Assembly: GCF_030272615.1 (NCBI RefSeq)
Contig: NC_081414.1
Span: 5,465,001 to 5,529,000 of the forward strand
Direction of reading: 5' to 3'
DNA from: Cryptomeria japonica
Lineage: Eukaryota > Streptophyta > Pinopsida > Cupressales > Cupressaceae
Length of the DNA stretch: 64,000 nt
The stretch's first letter is position 1. Each line of letters starts with the position of its first letter. Of this stretch, positions 33,068 to 44,544 are shown piece after piece. The notes below the pieces were generated by a model. It had not been told where the DNA came from and searched no databases. It saw only the letters and a program-made list of their open reading frames with translations. Both the position numbers and the translations under genes were made by a program.

Positions 33068-34073
33068 GCCCCCCCCTTAAGGTGTCAACATAGGTTGATG
33101 TTTATATCTTAAGGAAAGTAGAACATGGATACCTACCTTCATCACAAAGAAGATATCCGCTATGCAACAATGTCATAAATCCTAGCAAAAGAGGGAATAC
33201 TCTTCAAGCAAGGATAAGATAGTTGAAAAGAGATATCTTGTTGTAAGTGTAAAGGAGATCCTTTGAGGAGAAGAGATCTTTTTTCAAAAGGCATCTTCCT
33301 CCAAGAGAAGTTGTCTTAGACAAATATAACATCTTCGAGAACAAAGCAAAGGAGAGAACAAGAATTCGATCCTTCATCCTATTGCTAGGGTAAAGAGATT
33401 CTTGATGAAGAATGACACACTTTTAGCCCTATGAGGGATGGGTGGATTTATTATAGATTTACATTACCAAGTGTGAAAGAGGTTATAGTCAAAGACTTAC
33501 ACGTCTTGTATAAGAGAGAATCCTTGAGCAAACAACCAACAATTATGCACAAGGGGTGACATCAAGTAATAAAACTCACACCATCCACACAATAGGGAAA
33601 AGTGGATCCTTAGAGAAAGAGAGAGGGAGAGAGATCATTACCCCCCCAAGTGTAAGACAACGAGAATAATTACACAACTTCTAGAGAGATATTACTCATA
33701 AAAGACATACCATCTCAAGCAAGGATACATCCTAACCAAGGAACAAACATGCACTCGCATGAAGGATAACTCCATTCAAAAAAGAACATCAAGTTATGAA
33801 TAACACAATAGAAGAGGTAATTTTCAAAGAGATAGAGAAAGGGGAAGAAGAAGGCTCACAAAAGTTCTTCGAGGAGAGATTGTTAATAATAGATGTACCG
33901 TTTCAAGCAAGGAGAAGATCCCACTCATGCAACAGACATGCGCTCGCATGAAAGAAAACTCCATGCAAGAAAGGACATCAAGTTTATGAATAATGCACTC
34001 CATAAAGAAAATAGTGAAACTTGAGAAAGAAGAAAGGGAATATTCTTGCCCCCCAAGCATAGAGGCAAGAATA
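33068..34073 (-). repeat. C-tract (G in element sense) plus hairpin modules; ~190-bp tandem duplication
   Basis: A C7-8 tract abuts a 16-pair hairpin at 33075-33114 (one mismatch, two G-T pairs). Another C-tract abuts a weaker hairpin at 33641-33676. At 34041-34073 TATTCTTGC and GCAAGAATA form a perfect 9-bp stem with the C-tract in its loop. A block near 33690-33860 recurs at about 33870-34050, sharing CAAGCAAGGA and CTCGCATGAA. Confidence 0.7.
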
Positions 34074-34202
34074 AATAGACTATTACGTTGCTCACTGAGT
34101 ATGATTGCACTTGAAATTGTACCACCATGAATGACAAAGAGCCCTCAAGAAGTAGGCTAACAATGTCACATAGTGAGGAGCAACATAATAGGAACTTGAA
34201 TA

Positions 34203-34682
34203 TTATTTTAAATGATCATGATGAACATGCCATTCATTGTTAGATGTTATTTCTATGATGCCCAAATCAATAAAATGTATTTTTGTTTTCAAAGCTTGAC
34301 ACTCATTAGTAGACTGGCCATGGATTTGATGATATTTACAAAAAGAAGAATTTTGAGAATGTTGTTTGTGTTCTCTTCTTCGTTTAGGACAAAGAGGAGA
34401 TATTAAGTTGGAATTTAGAAGATCAGTCAACACATTTTCTTGTTGTAACTCAAAATTAGAATGAGAAGGTGTGGATTTACGAGACGATGGAGAAGATGAT
34501 GTTGACAAAGGAAAATGTGATTTCTCATGACTTTCAAGACGTTGTTGCACACATCTTAGAACTCGTCCATTGTATTTGCTCTTATCAAGACATGTGTTAG
34601 GAGAAGTGGAAATTGGTTTAGAAGCTTGGGTAAAAGACACAAAAGGCTTCGTGAAGGCTTCAATCTTAGATTGAGGGGTCAT
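34203..34682 (-). CDS. Zinc-knuckle ORF of element C
   Basis: A minus frame of 159 residues. Near the C terminus it reads CKYHQIHGQSTNEC (CX2HX4HX4C) followed by KTKIHFIDLGIIEI, the same arrangement as the gag knuckle of elements A and D (CEFHKSKGHKTSNC...LIDRGDIEI). It overlaps the end of the protease ORF by 17 bases in another frame. In normal gag-pol order the knuckle precedes protease; here it follows. This may reflect rearrangement or a frame lost by mutation. Confidence 0.65.
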   Translation of the reverse strand: MTPQSKIEAFTKPFVSFTQASKPISTSPNTCLDKSKYNGRVLRCVQQRLESHEKSHFPLSTSSSPSSRKSTPSHSNFELQQENVLTDLLNSNLISPLCPKRRREHKQHSQNSSFCKYHQIHGQSTNECQALKTKIHFIDLGIIEITSNNEWHVHHDHLK

Positions 34683-35346
34683 GTATCCATTGGAGGAGGG
34701 TGTAAAGTCTCTTGTACCCCCAATTTCTTTTTTTATAAGAATTGTTGATAGGAGATGGTGTTGCTGAAGGAATCATAGTACTAAAGGGTGGAATATATCC
34801 CACTTCATCATAAGTGAAATTATAAGGACTAGAATCAACCTTTACTAAGTGAAGTTCATTGTTATATATGAATTTGATTGTGCGATGAAGGGTAGAAGGG
34901 ACTGCTTTCATAGCATGAATCCACGGTCTACCTAGAAGAAAGTTATAATTAAGATGGTTGGGCATGACATGAATAGGAGTAGGCAAAGTCATGGGCCCTA
35001 CTTTAATAGGTAATAGGACTATACCGAGTGACTCTCTAAGAACATTATCAAAGCCACGCACACAAAGATGATCGGTTTGAATAGAAGAATAATCCCAATT
35101 TATCTTATCTAGTAAGTCAACACAACAAATACTAAGAGTTGACCCATTATCAACTAAAGTACCTCTTATATTTTGTTCATAAATGCAAGAAGTAATCATA
35201 AGGGGATCATCTCTATTTTTAACCTCTATAGAAGGCAATTCATCTTGTGAGAATGTGATATCATTTGGTTTAGAAGAATGATGAGGAACCACTTTATCAA
35301 AGGCTTCTTGGATCAACGTATGGTATGAAGGGGAAGTTTGAATCAA
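34666..35346 (-). CDS. Retropepsin-like protease ORF of element C
   Basis: A minus frame of 226 residues. It contains GTLVDNGSTLSIC, matching LVDGGAGLNIC of element A, and FLLGRPWIHAMKAVPSTLH, matching LLGRPWIHEMRAVPSTYH. The active-site triad reads D-N-G, which could still be functional. The frame is open upstream of the first ATG (AKISLWDL...), where the preceding ORF joins it after a frameshift near 35420-35450. No RT follows. Confidence 0.75.
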   Translation of the reverse strand: MIQTSPSYHTLIQEAFDKVVPHHSSKPNDITFSQDELPSIEVKNRDDPLMITSCIYEQNIRGTLVDNGSTLSICCVDLLDKINWDYSSIQTDHLCVRGFDNVLRESLGIVLLPIKVGPMTLPTPIHVMPNHLNYNFLLGRPWIHAMKAVPSTLHRTIKFIYNNELHLVKVDSSPYNFTYDEVGYIPPFSTMIPSATPSPINNSYKKRNWGYKRLYTLLQWIHDPSI

Positions 35347-35366
35347 GTCCCAAAGGGAGATCTTTG

Positions 35367-36116
35367 CTAAGATACCATGGAGATTCTCAACAAGATTCTT
35401 ATCAGTGTCATTCTTAGGGTGAGAGGGGAAGAAAGAGAAGTGAGAAGAATATTAGGATCTTTCTTTTTTATACAAGAATTGAATGTTTGATGTATTTTGG
35501 ATCCATATTTTTGTTCTAGTTGTCTCTCCATAACATCTCTTTCACATATGTATTTTGCAACTTTTAGGATATTAGGAGGTTTGTTAGGTCTAGGCGTCTC
35601 ATAACTAGAAGCATGAATGGTATTGACTTGACTAGGTTCCTTTTTCTCTAAGGATACATCTTGAGAAAGAAGAGAATCAAGAAAATTGCTAATAATTTCA
35701 TCTTCTTGTTCTAAGGCATCTTTGTGATTGGGAAAGGGACTATCATATGTAATGAATGCTTCATCCCTAGAGGGAAGATCATGAAAAGAAGGTATGGTAT
35801 CACTAGGATAAGTAGCCATAATATCATCCTCTTGCACCAAATAATCCTTATGAGGGAGGTACTTTTTAGGAGAAGAAGAAACAAAATTCCCCAAAGATTC
35901 ATCTTTAGGAGGGGGATCTTTGAAAAAAGTGTCCATATTCCCTTTTTGCACCAATGTGCCCTCATTAATGAGATCAATTTTGGGAGAGGGTAAATCATAG
36001 CTATGGATGGAAGGGAGAACTAAATTATCATCATATGCGTGAAAGGGAACATCATGAACATCTTTAATGCAATTTGAAATTAAACTAGCAAAATAAGATA
36101 AGAACTCCATACGCAC
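35367..36116 (-). CDS. Acidic linker-like ORF of element C
   Basis: A minus frame of 249 residues, acidic and rich in Asp, Glu, Pro and Ser, with loosely repeated segments (LVQKGN..., LVQEDD..., LEQEDE...). No capsid domain is present. It ends in a frameshifted tail; the adjacent frame continues into the protease ORF. It probably is the N-terminal part of one gag/protease protein of element C, broken by a frameshift. I do not recognise a family. Confidence 0.5.
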   Translation of the reverse strand: MRMEFLSYFASLISNCIKDVHDVPFHAYDDNLVLPSIHSYDLPSPKIDLINEGTLVQKGNMDTFFKDPPPKDESLGNFVSSSPKKYLPHKDYLVQEDDIMATYPSDTIPSFHDLPSRDEAFITYDSPFPNHKDALEQEDEIISNFLDSLLSQDVSLEKKEPSQVNTIHASSYETPRPNKPPNILKVAKYICERDVMERQLEQKYGSKIHQTFNSCIKKKDPNILLTSLSSPLTLRMTLIRILLRISMVS

Positions 36117-36364
36117 TTATGATCAAACAAGAAACTCATATATCATTTAATAATGTTTACCCCATACATGCATAGAAAATTGAATAAAGGAGGGAAAAAA
36201 GAATTTGAATTGCAAATTTGAAATTTGAATTTTGAATTATGGGAACAAAGCCTACAAAAATTGAATAATGCAAAATTTAATAAAATAATGATTAAACAAT
36301 TTGAACTTTGTTGGAGGGAGAAAATGACACAATTTCCAAAAAAACAATTATATTAAATCAAAGG

Positions 36365-37438
36365 TGTAAAGCGGAAAAATCGAACCCTAGTCGTTCTCCC
36401 CTCCCCAACTCCAAGGAGAGAGAAGGGAGAGTCACTAGGGTTGATGGTTTTCACTTAGGAGGGACTTTACATTCAAAAGAGGGGTTGAAACCCACAAGAT
36501 CCAATCCCACGCAATGCAAGATTGGATTCTATATGAGTTTCAAGGGTCAAGACATCAAGGATACCCTCTTTTGTAAAGAATGTAGATAGAAAGATTGAAC
36601 TAGGAATGCATGTAAAGTAGGAAAGATTCGCTTATAAACAGAGATAGGGATATGGGATGAAGCTGTGGACCTGGAATTAGTAGTAAAATGTCAAGACGGT
36701 GCTGTTCTGCAAATTTGAGCAAAAGTTGACGGGACGATGGCGCCCGGCGTGCACACGGTCCTCCGAAAAATCCGCGAAACGAAGGGGGATCTGTTCGTCT
36801 CTTGTTGTAAGAATGTTTGTATTCTTACATGCGAAGGTGTAGATGTTGTTGTATGTTGTATGTTGTATGTTGTATGTGATATGTGATCTCCTCTTCAATG
36901 GTTGAATCCTTGTCTTGAATGCAACACTTAGCCTTGAATGGAGACTTAGAATGATCAATTGCTTGAAGGAAATGCTTGAATGCTTGAATGCTTGAGTGCT
37001 TGAATGTTTGAATATCGTTTCCACGTCTTGTACACATATCTATCCTTCCTTCCTCAAAATGGGAGAGGAAATGTAGTTTATATACTTGTCAATTAGGGTT
37101 GAAAGACTGATTTTTCCGACCTTGGGCCGACCAGGAAGTACTATTTTCCAAATTGCAAACATAAAGACCCGAAGCCCCATAGGAGACCGGGCCCAAAATA
37201 GGGCCAGGGGACCAGGGCGCTGGGCACCCTAGTCCTGAAGGACCAGGGCACTGGGCGCCCCGGTCCCACCTCCAGGGACAGCGAGGTGCAAGGAGGATCA
37301 GGCCAGGGTGCTTGAAAAATGCAGTTTTTGGTGTCATAAATAGGTTTCGGGGTCTCCATTCAGGTTCCGTGTTGCGCCGCCATCGTGAAGACCCAAATGC
37401 AGTCGAAATTGCAAGTGTCACAATTTTAGGACGCTACA
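36365..37438 (-). repeat. 3' LTR of element D
   Basis: 1074 bp, TGTAGCGTCC... to ...CGCTTTACA on the minus strand. A TATA box TATATAA lies near 37078-37085. A motif with GGAC...GTGCACACGGTCC lies at 36732-36761. Confidence 0.9.
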
Positions 37439-37492
37439 TTTAGCCCCCACTTTAGCGGGAGTATAAGCGTACGCTCATACTTCCGGTAAAGT
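37439..37492 (-). promoter_or_regulatory. Polypurine tract of element D and adjoining hairpin
   Basis: Element-sense AGTGGGGGCTAAA abuts the 3' LTR. The hairpin 37449-37492 pairs 15 of 16 positions, including one G-T, and its loop can extend by AGCG/CGCT. The single G-G mismatch is at the same place as in element C. Confidence 0.85.
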
Positions 37493-37741
37493 ACAAGGAA
37501 ACAACATTGAAAAACTTTCACCACGTCAAGGAGGCAAGATACACCAAGCCCCCAGTGGACTAAGGATCTTACAACTTCGATTGACAAAGTAAAAGGGAAG
37601 ATCACGAGGGAGAACCATGACTGTTAGTAGTAAGGTTCCCTCACTATGAGTCATGCAAGAAAGATATCAAAAATTTTCAAGGCAAAGCTAAATTTGTCAA
37701 GAAATTTTCAAGTATCTTGAAAAGATATGAACGGGATGTAT

Positions 37742-37799
37742 GCCCCCCTACGTTAAAGCGATCGCACACGCCTCACCGGGGGTGATTGCTTTAAGGTAG
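37742..37799 (-). repeat. Second C-tract plus hairpin in element D
   Basis: CCCCCC is followed by CTACGTTAAAGCGATC, which pairs with GATTGCTTTAAGGTAG (37748-37799; one mismatch and one G-T in 16). It has the same design as the modules in element C. Further C-tracts occur near 37850 and 38197. Confidence 0.75.
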
Positions 37800-38177
37800 T
37801 GATACATATAAGAAATGAGAAAGGAGCAAGTTATCGCAAGGATTTAGCCCCCAAGTTTGAGATAAGCCCAAGGATAATAGACACAAAACACAAAGCACAA
37901 GGTGACTTCGCTTTCCTCGGGGTCAGTATGTTGTATGATTATTCATGTATATCATATGTATGTATGCATAATTGTTCTTCATTCCCCAATCAAGGAAGGT
38001 CACCTAGAAGAAGGGAACACATGTGTCTTTTGAGTCAACATGAGAGAGATCGAGAGATCTCAATGCTTTGCATCGTCCTTGAGTAGACAACACTAAGGAC
38101 AACAAATAGAAGAATGAGAATAACATATAGAAGAAGTAACAAAAGAGAGGAGGAGAGAATCTGCTATGCTAATGAAA

Positions 38178-41100
38178 CTAGTCTAGCACGTCATCTACCC
38201 CCCAATCTTGCTGATCAATGTTTCGGGAAGGTAGGGAACATGGTAGAGGAGGAACATCCAACACAGCAGATGGAGCTATCACAAGATCCAAACAAGGGCT
38301 ATGTTCATGTTCCGAGCCACATTGTTCTTGTCTAGGAGCTAGGATAAGTGCTTTAGAAAATTCGTTAGATAAATGGTTATCAATATCAAAAAGTTCATAT
38401 TCACTATCAGAATGAACAGGAGTAACATTTGCATCATGAATAACATTTTCATCTATATCATCATCAAGATTTATAAAAATAGGATCTTTAACTCACACAG
38501 GACCAAAACCATCATGCATCTTATGTTTAGGAGATTTCGGCTCAATCGTCGGCTGAGGGGAAAATGGAATAATGCTTGTTGAAGGTGTTTTTGGGGATTG
38601 CAAAGTTTGAGCTCTAAGACGACGCTTTCACCGGCGTTCACGTGCAGAACAATTTCGTCTAGTCTTAGTAGGAAGTTGAGAAGATTGAGGAGGAGGAATG
38701 TTCTCATCCTTATCACTTGGGTGTTTAGGTTGTGGTCTCTTAGGTTGAATAATAGGAGAAGAGGAAGGTCTCTTCTCTCTATAGAAGGAAGGAGGAGGAA
38801 CTGCTCCATATAAAGGAGGAATTGTTGGTTTAGGAAGGAGACCAAGTCCATCATGACGAGGAGGTATAGGTCTACTCTTAGGAAGTTTATCAGACATAGA
38901 CATAGTCACATCCATAGGAATGGGTGAGGAATCTTCTTGAGGAAAGACATTAGTTTTATCTTTCAAAGGAAGAACTTCCTTCTCAAGAATGATAGGAATG
39001 TCAAGTTTGGGTGTTCTAGGTTCACTTAGAGATAGGATCATATCTGTTTTCCACTTTTGATAAGATTTGAAAAGATGATCACTTCGCGGAGGAAGAGATT
39101 GGAATTGTTTAGGCCAAAAATAATCAATAGGAACACTAGAGGTTCTTTCAGCTGATTTAAAGAGACTATGATTGATAGTAACAACTTCACCATTATGGGG
39201 AAATTTCAAACACTTGTGAATAGGAGAAGCAATAGCTTTCATGGAAGATAGCCAAGGATAGCCTAGCTTCACACGAAATTGTTCAGATGATGGAATAATA
39301 GCAAAGTCCACATCAAGGGATTTGTTATGGACCTCAATAGGTAATGTAATAGAACCAATTGCAGGAGAAGAAAATGCATCAAATAGTTTCACAGCCACAT
39401 TTGTTTCATCATAGATCACTTGATTCAATTGCAAAGTAAAAAGAAATTCTTCAGTAATGACATTAACCATACAAGAAGGATCAATAAGCACCCCACGGCA
39501 AGGTGTGTTCTTGACTTTTGCAACTATATATAAAGGACCATCAGGTGCCCTGATAGTTTCACTGGAATCAAATGTGATGGAAGGTTCTTTAGGGATTTTC
39601 TGTTGCTCTACAAAGTTAATCACATTCGGAGTCATAGACACAAGATCATCAGGTGAGACAGAGGAATCAGTAGTATCAATCGCATTAGAGGTATGAGAAG
39701 GCAATGGATCAGTAAAAATCTGAAGATTTTGGTTAGGAGGAGCTACAGATGTATTGCCTTTATCATTCACTCCAGAAACAGAAATAGTATTATTATCAAT
39801 CAAATCTTGAATTTTACCCTTTAAAGAAAAACATTTTTCAGTATCATGCCCAGGTTGACGATGAAATTGACAAAAAGATTTGTTATCAAAATAAGGTGAA
39901 GTAATCTTTGCAGGATCAATTTGCCTTATAGGAGGAAGTGTAAGCACATTTTGTTCCAATAACTTATTCATAATACTATGCAATGATTCATTCAAAGGAG
40001 TAAACTTTCTTTCTTTCTTGAAAAACTTAGAAATAGGAGACACACCTGATGCTGCATTCACATTGTTGTTGATGATGTTTTCATTGAATTTAATGGACTC
40101 TCTGTTCGGTTTAAACTTCCCAAATGGTTGTTGACTACTATCACCCTTATCACTCGGAGCCATAGGATGTGATTGTTCCATTTGACTCACAGTCAGTTGA
40201 TAATTGTGAAGAGTTGCGCACAACTGTTGGAAAGAAGTAAACTCAGAAAACAGGAGTTTGTCTCGAATATCTTTTTGTAAATTAGAAATAAAGATTCTTT
40301 GAATATCATTGTCAAGCACTGGAAAAGAAATTTGAGCATACAAATGCTTATATCTACCAATGAAATCAGTCACTTTTTCTTTAACACCTTGTTTACAATG
40401 CATTAAATCAATCAAAGTAACTTTAGGACTTATATTGTTTTGAAATTGTTGAATGAAAGCATTTGCAAGTTGTTCGAAAGAAGTAATAGAATAGGAAGGC
40501 AACGAGCAATACCATTGTAGGGCTTTGTCTCTTAATGTTCTAGTAAACAGTTTTGCAAGCAACCTTTGGTCATAAGCAAAATCAGTACATATTGTTTGAA
40601 AAGTCTTAACATGTGTTAGAGGATCACCCTTACCATTATAAAGCTCCAAATGTGGGATTTCAACATGCTTAGGGGGGATAGCTCGAACAATGTCAAGAGA
40701 AAGTGGGCTCGCAACGTCAAATGTGGGCACACTAAACTTAGATTGATTCATAGAGGCAATTTGTTGCTGTAAAGAAGAGACAGTTTGTGCAAGATTGTTA
40801 ATGGTCGCTTCAGTCGAAGAGTTCATATTAGACATGTTAGATTGTGATGGAGGTGTTATGTTATTGAAAGAAGGTAGAGAGTAAGGTGGTGGGACACTAT
40901 GATAGTTAGTCATAGGAGATGATTGGAAAGGAAGAACACTACAAGGAGGAATGGAATGGTTAAATGAATTGCCCCCTTGCGTCATGTTCATTTGTGGAGA
41001 TATAATAGGGACACTCATTGAAGGAATGAATGAAGCAGTTGGATTGAATGAAGGAAGAGGGTTAATTGAAGAAGGAGGATTGCCCCCATGACTAGTGATC

Positions 41101-41606
41101 ATAGGAGGAATGTCTTGTATTGAAGTAGTCATTATGTTTGATGTAAAAGTAGGTATGCTAGCAATAGAAGTCGTCAAAGGAATAGAATGATTGTCTTGAG
41201 TAGGAGGTTGTGTATAACCTAAGGTTTCAGCACAACTTTTCATAGGCATCACATTTGAATCCACAATGTGTGCAATACCACGCAAAATATCAATTCCATT
41301 CTTATCACTTTGAAGCATACGTTTTAGACCCTCAATTAAAGGAAGAGCTTGACTATCAGGGTATTCTTGAGACATCCATTGTCGAAAATCGTCAAATTGG
41401 TTATCCAATTTTGAAAGTTGTTCTACAGAAACCTCATGGAGAGCTTCTTCATCATTAAGAGGATTAGAGGAATTACCCATGTCCTCATTAAAAAGGCCAT
41501 TCAAATTAGGTTCCATCTCCTCAGTAATTACACCTTGGAAGGACTTAATTCTAAGGCTTCGTCTAACGGGAATAGTGTAAGTAGGACTTATTGTTGTAAA
41601 ACTCAT
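38178..41606 (-). CDS. Gag, zinc knuckle and retropepsin-like protein of element D, with two in-frame TGA
   Basis: The first 992 codons (41606-38628) are open. Two TGA codons (38628-38630 and 38493-38495) interrupt a frame that otherwise runs to TAG at 38178-38180, 1142 codons in all. Residues about 317-440 are a retrotransposon gag domain (GKGDPLTHV..., ALQWYCSLP, FIGRYKHLYAQ). The knuckle CQFHRQPGHDTEKC is near 578-593. A retropepsin-like domain near 690-800 has LIDPSCMVNVI where DTGA or DGGA is expected, so protease activity is doubtful. VKLGYPWLSSMKAIAS matches the LLGRPW region. The C-terminal part after the TGA codons is acidic and ends ...WGVDDVLD, like the stretch before RT in element A, but RT is missing. 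Start at the ATG 41606. Confidence 0.85.
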
Positions 41607-42768
41607 GCACTAAAGAGAGAGAGAAGATTTTGAATTTTAGAGGTAGCAAATTTCAATAAAACCAACCAATCTTCTAGATTTAAGCTGTTAAATACAATCA
41701 GGACAATCTCCCGAAATTTTGAAAAAAATGTCCGGGACCATGGCGCTCGGAGTGCACACGGTCCTCGCAACTTTTTTCGAAATTTGCAGGGATGAAAGTT
41801 ATGATGATTTTACAGCTAACCTGAAAAAATTGAGTGATTTTACGATCTGTAGATAGGCCAAATTAAAGTTGCAATCTCAAAATTGAACCCTACCAAGATT
41901 GTCGAAAAATGCAAAATTTGAATTTTGAAAAAGAGAGGGAAACTGAAATTTTGAATTTTATGATTTTAGAGGGAATACCAAAAGCAATGCAAGTTTTGGA
42001 TTTTAAAAATTGACTTAATTTCACGCAAAATTCAATTTTGAAAGCGGAAATCAAAGTTGTTGTAATTAAGCACTTAATTTCAAAAGTCACAAATTGCAAA
42101 AATTTGAATGAATTACTGAAATTTCGAATGAATGCTAACACACTTTTCAGATTTAGGACTGTAAGAAACACAATTTTGACACAAATTTCAATTTCAACAA
42201 TTTTTGAATGATTAGAGGCCTCAATCCAAGCAATCGCAAGACCAACTTTGACTGTAATTTTGAAGGTGTTAAAATTGATAAAATCAGCCAAAATTCTGGA
42301 TTTTAGCAGAAAAATACAGTAAGATCTAGCTCCCGAAATTTCGGAAAAAATGTCGGGGACGATGGCGCTCGGAGTGCACACGGTCCTCGCAACTTTTTTC
42401 CAAATTTTCAGGGATGAAAGATATTGTGATTTTATGCCGGAATCCAAAGTTACAGCCGATTTGGAAATGTTTTGATCAGTGAAATTGTCGGACAAAGGTT
42501 GAATCAAGAGGGTTTCAAAAATTAGGGTTTTGACACTTAACCACTTAATTTTCAAAATTAATGCACAAATATGAATTGACAATTTGTAATAGAAGGGCAG
42601 ATCTGAAACAAGCATTTAACAATTAAACATTTCACAAGTTTAATTACTTAAAAAGAAAATCTAGGGTTTTTATGCAATTAACCTCTAAAATTTTGCAAAA
42701 GATCAAACATGGAAATGTAATCAAGGAATCCAATTTTCAGATCTAACTATGAATAATCAGAAAGGATG
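41607..42768 (-). other. Leader of element D
   Basis: AT-rich and non-coding; the 241-residue minus frame at 41890-42615 is low in complexity and unrecognised. A roughly 170-base block occurs twice (about 41690-41860 and 42320-42480). Each copy carries the palindromic motif GCGCTCGGAGTGCACACGG (41735-41764 and 42357-42386), which also occurs in the LTRs. Confidence 0.6.
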
Positions 42769-42786
42769 TTCACGTCGGGTTCACCA
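42769..42786 (-). promoter_or_regulatory. Primer binding site of element D
   Basis: Element-sense TGGTGAACCCGACGTGAA follows the 5' LTR by three bases. The tRNA is not identified. Element C has a decayed relative before 44545 (TTTTGATGAACTTGATG). Confidence 0.7.
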
Positions 42787-42789
42787 AAA

Positions 42790-43860
42790 TGTAAAGCGGA
42801 AAATCGCGATCGAACCCTAGTCGTTCTCCCCTCCCCAACTCCAAGGAGAGAGAAGGGAGAGTCACTAGGGTTGATGGTTTTCACTTAGGAGGGACTTTAC
42901 ATTCAAAAGAGGGGTTGAAACCCACAAGATCCAATCCCACGCAATGCAAGATTGGATTCTATATGAGTTTCAAGGGTCAAGACATCAAGGATACCCTCTT
43001 TTGTAAAGAATGTAGATAGAAAGATTGAACTAGGAATGCATGTAAAGTAGGAAAGATTCGCTTATAAACAGAGATAGGGATATGGGATGAAGCTGTGGAC
43101 CTGGAATTAGTAGTAAAATGTCGAGACGGTGTTGTTCTGCAAATTTGAGCAAAAGTTGACGGGACGATGGCGCCCGGCGTGCACACGGTCCTCCGAAAAA
43201 TCCGCGAAACGAAGGGGGATCTGTTCGTCTCTTATTGTAAGAATGTTTGTATTCTTACATGCGAAGGTGTAGATGTTGTTTTATGTTGTATGTTGTATGT
43301 GATATGTGATCTCCTCTTCAATGGTTGAATCCTTGTCTTGAATGCAACACTTAGCCTTGAATGGAGACTTAGAATGATCAATTGCTTGAAGGAAATGCTT
43401 GAATGCTTGAATGCTTGAGTGCTTGAATGTTTGAATATCGTTTCCACATCTTGTACACATATCTATCCTTCCTTCCTCAAAATGGGAGAGGAAATGTAGT
43501 TTATATACTTGTCAATTAGGGTTGAAAGACTGATTTTTCCGACCTTGGGCCGACCAGGAAGTACTATTTTCCAAATTGCAAACATAAAGACCCGAAGCCC
43601 CATAGGAGACCGGGCCCAAAATAGGGCCAAGGACCAGGGCGCTGGGCACCATGGTCCTGGGGGACCAGGGCGCCGGGCGCCCCGGTCCCACCTCCAGGGA
43701 CAGTGAGGTGCAAGGAGGATCAGGCCAGGGTGCTTGAAAAATGCAGTTTTTGGTGTCATAAACAGGTTTCGGGGTCTCCATTCAGGTTCCGTGTTGCGCC
43801 GCCATCGTGAAGACCCAAATGCAGTCGAAATTGCAGGTGTCACAATTTTAGGACGCTACA
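42790..43860 (-). repeat. 5' LTR of element D
   Basis: 1071 bp, paired with 36365-37438. A minus-strand TATA box TATATAA is at about 43500-43506, so transcripts would start near 43470. The palindromic motif at 43162-43191 would then lie about 280 bases into the RNA. Confidence 0.9.
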
Positions 43861-43865
43861 AAAGG

Positions 43866-44544
43866 AAATTGGAATTTTAAAATTAGAGCCAAGGGGATAC
43901 CACTTAATTTTAAAATTAACAAAAACAAAATTTGTAAAATCAGGGCAGATTATAATTAACCTCTTAATTTTAAAAAAATTCTTGAAATTTGAAATTTTGA
44001 ATTTTGAAGGTATTTTCGAGTTTAGAGGGATAAAAAATAGACAAAATCAACTAATCTTCTGGATTTAGGTTATTAAATACAGTCAAAACAATCTCCCGAA
44101 ATTGTGGGAAAAAAACCAAGGACCGTCCGACCAACTTTTTTTGAAATTTTTAGGGATGATAGTTTTTATGATATTATTGCAGAATCCAAAAAAAACAGTT
44201 GATTTGGGGATTTCTAGATCGGTCAAATTTGCAGTCAAAGGTCGAAAATAAGAAAGATCTTAAAAAATGGGGTTTTATTATTTAACCAATGAATTTTCAG
44301 AATAAAAAGGCAGATTTGAATTGCAATTTTGAGATGAAAATTAGATCTGAAACAAACAATTAAAAAGTCACACTTCACAAGCTTAAATTGCTCAAAATGA
44401 AAAATTAGGGTTTTTATGCAATTAACCTCTAAAATTGGCAAATAGATGAAACTTGGAAATAAAAATTTGAAATCAAAATTGCAATTAATCAGATCTAATA
44501 ATGAGAAATCAGAATTATTGTGTAAGACATCAAGTTCATCAAAA
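43866..44544 (-). other. Leader of element C
   Basis: Non-coding AT-rich sequence between element D and the 5' LTR of C. It resembles parts of the D leader (for example CAATCTCCCGAAATT near 44088), which shows the two elements are related. The original internal region continues at 36364. Confidence 0.6.

Larger units (their letters stand above)
36365..43860 (-). mobile_element. Element D: gag/protease-only gypsy-type element nested in C
   Basis: LTRs at 36365-37438 (3' LTR) and 42790-43860 (5' LTR) are roughly 98% alike by eye. The target duplication AAAGG is exact (36360-36364 and 43861-43865). The PBS lies at 42769-42786 and the polypurine tract at 37439-37449. One long gag/protease frame is coded and there is no RT or integrase, so movement would need enzymes from another element. 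Confidence 0.93.

Noticed and set aside
37089-37421. Minus ORF repeated at 43463-43843
   Set aside because: LTR sequence of element D, not a duplicated gene.
41890-42615. 241-residue minus ORF
   Set aside because: Low-complexity AT-rich leader of element D, no motif.
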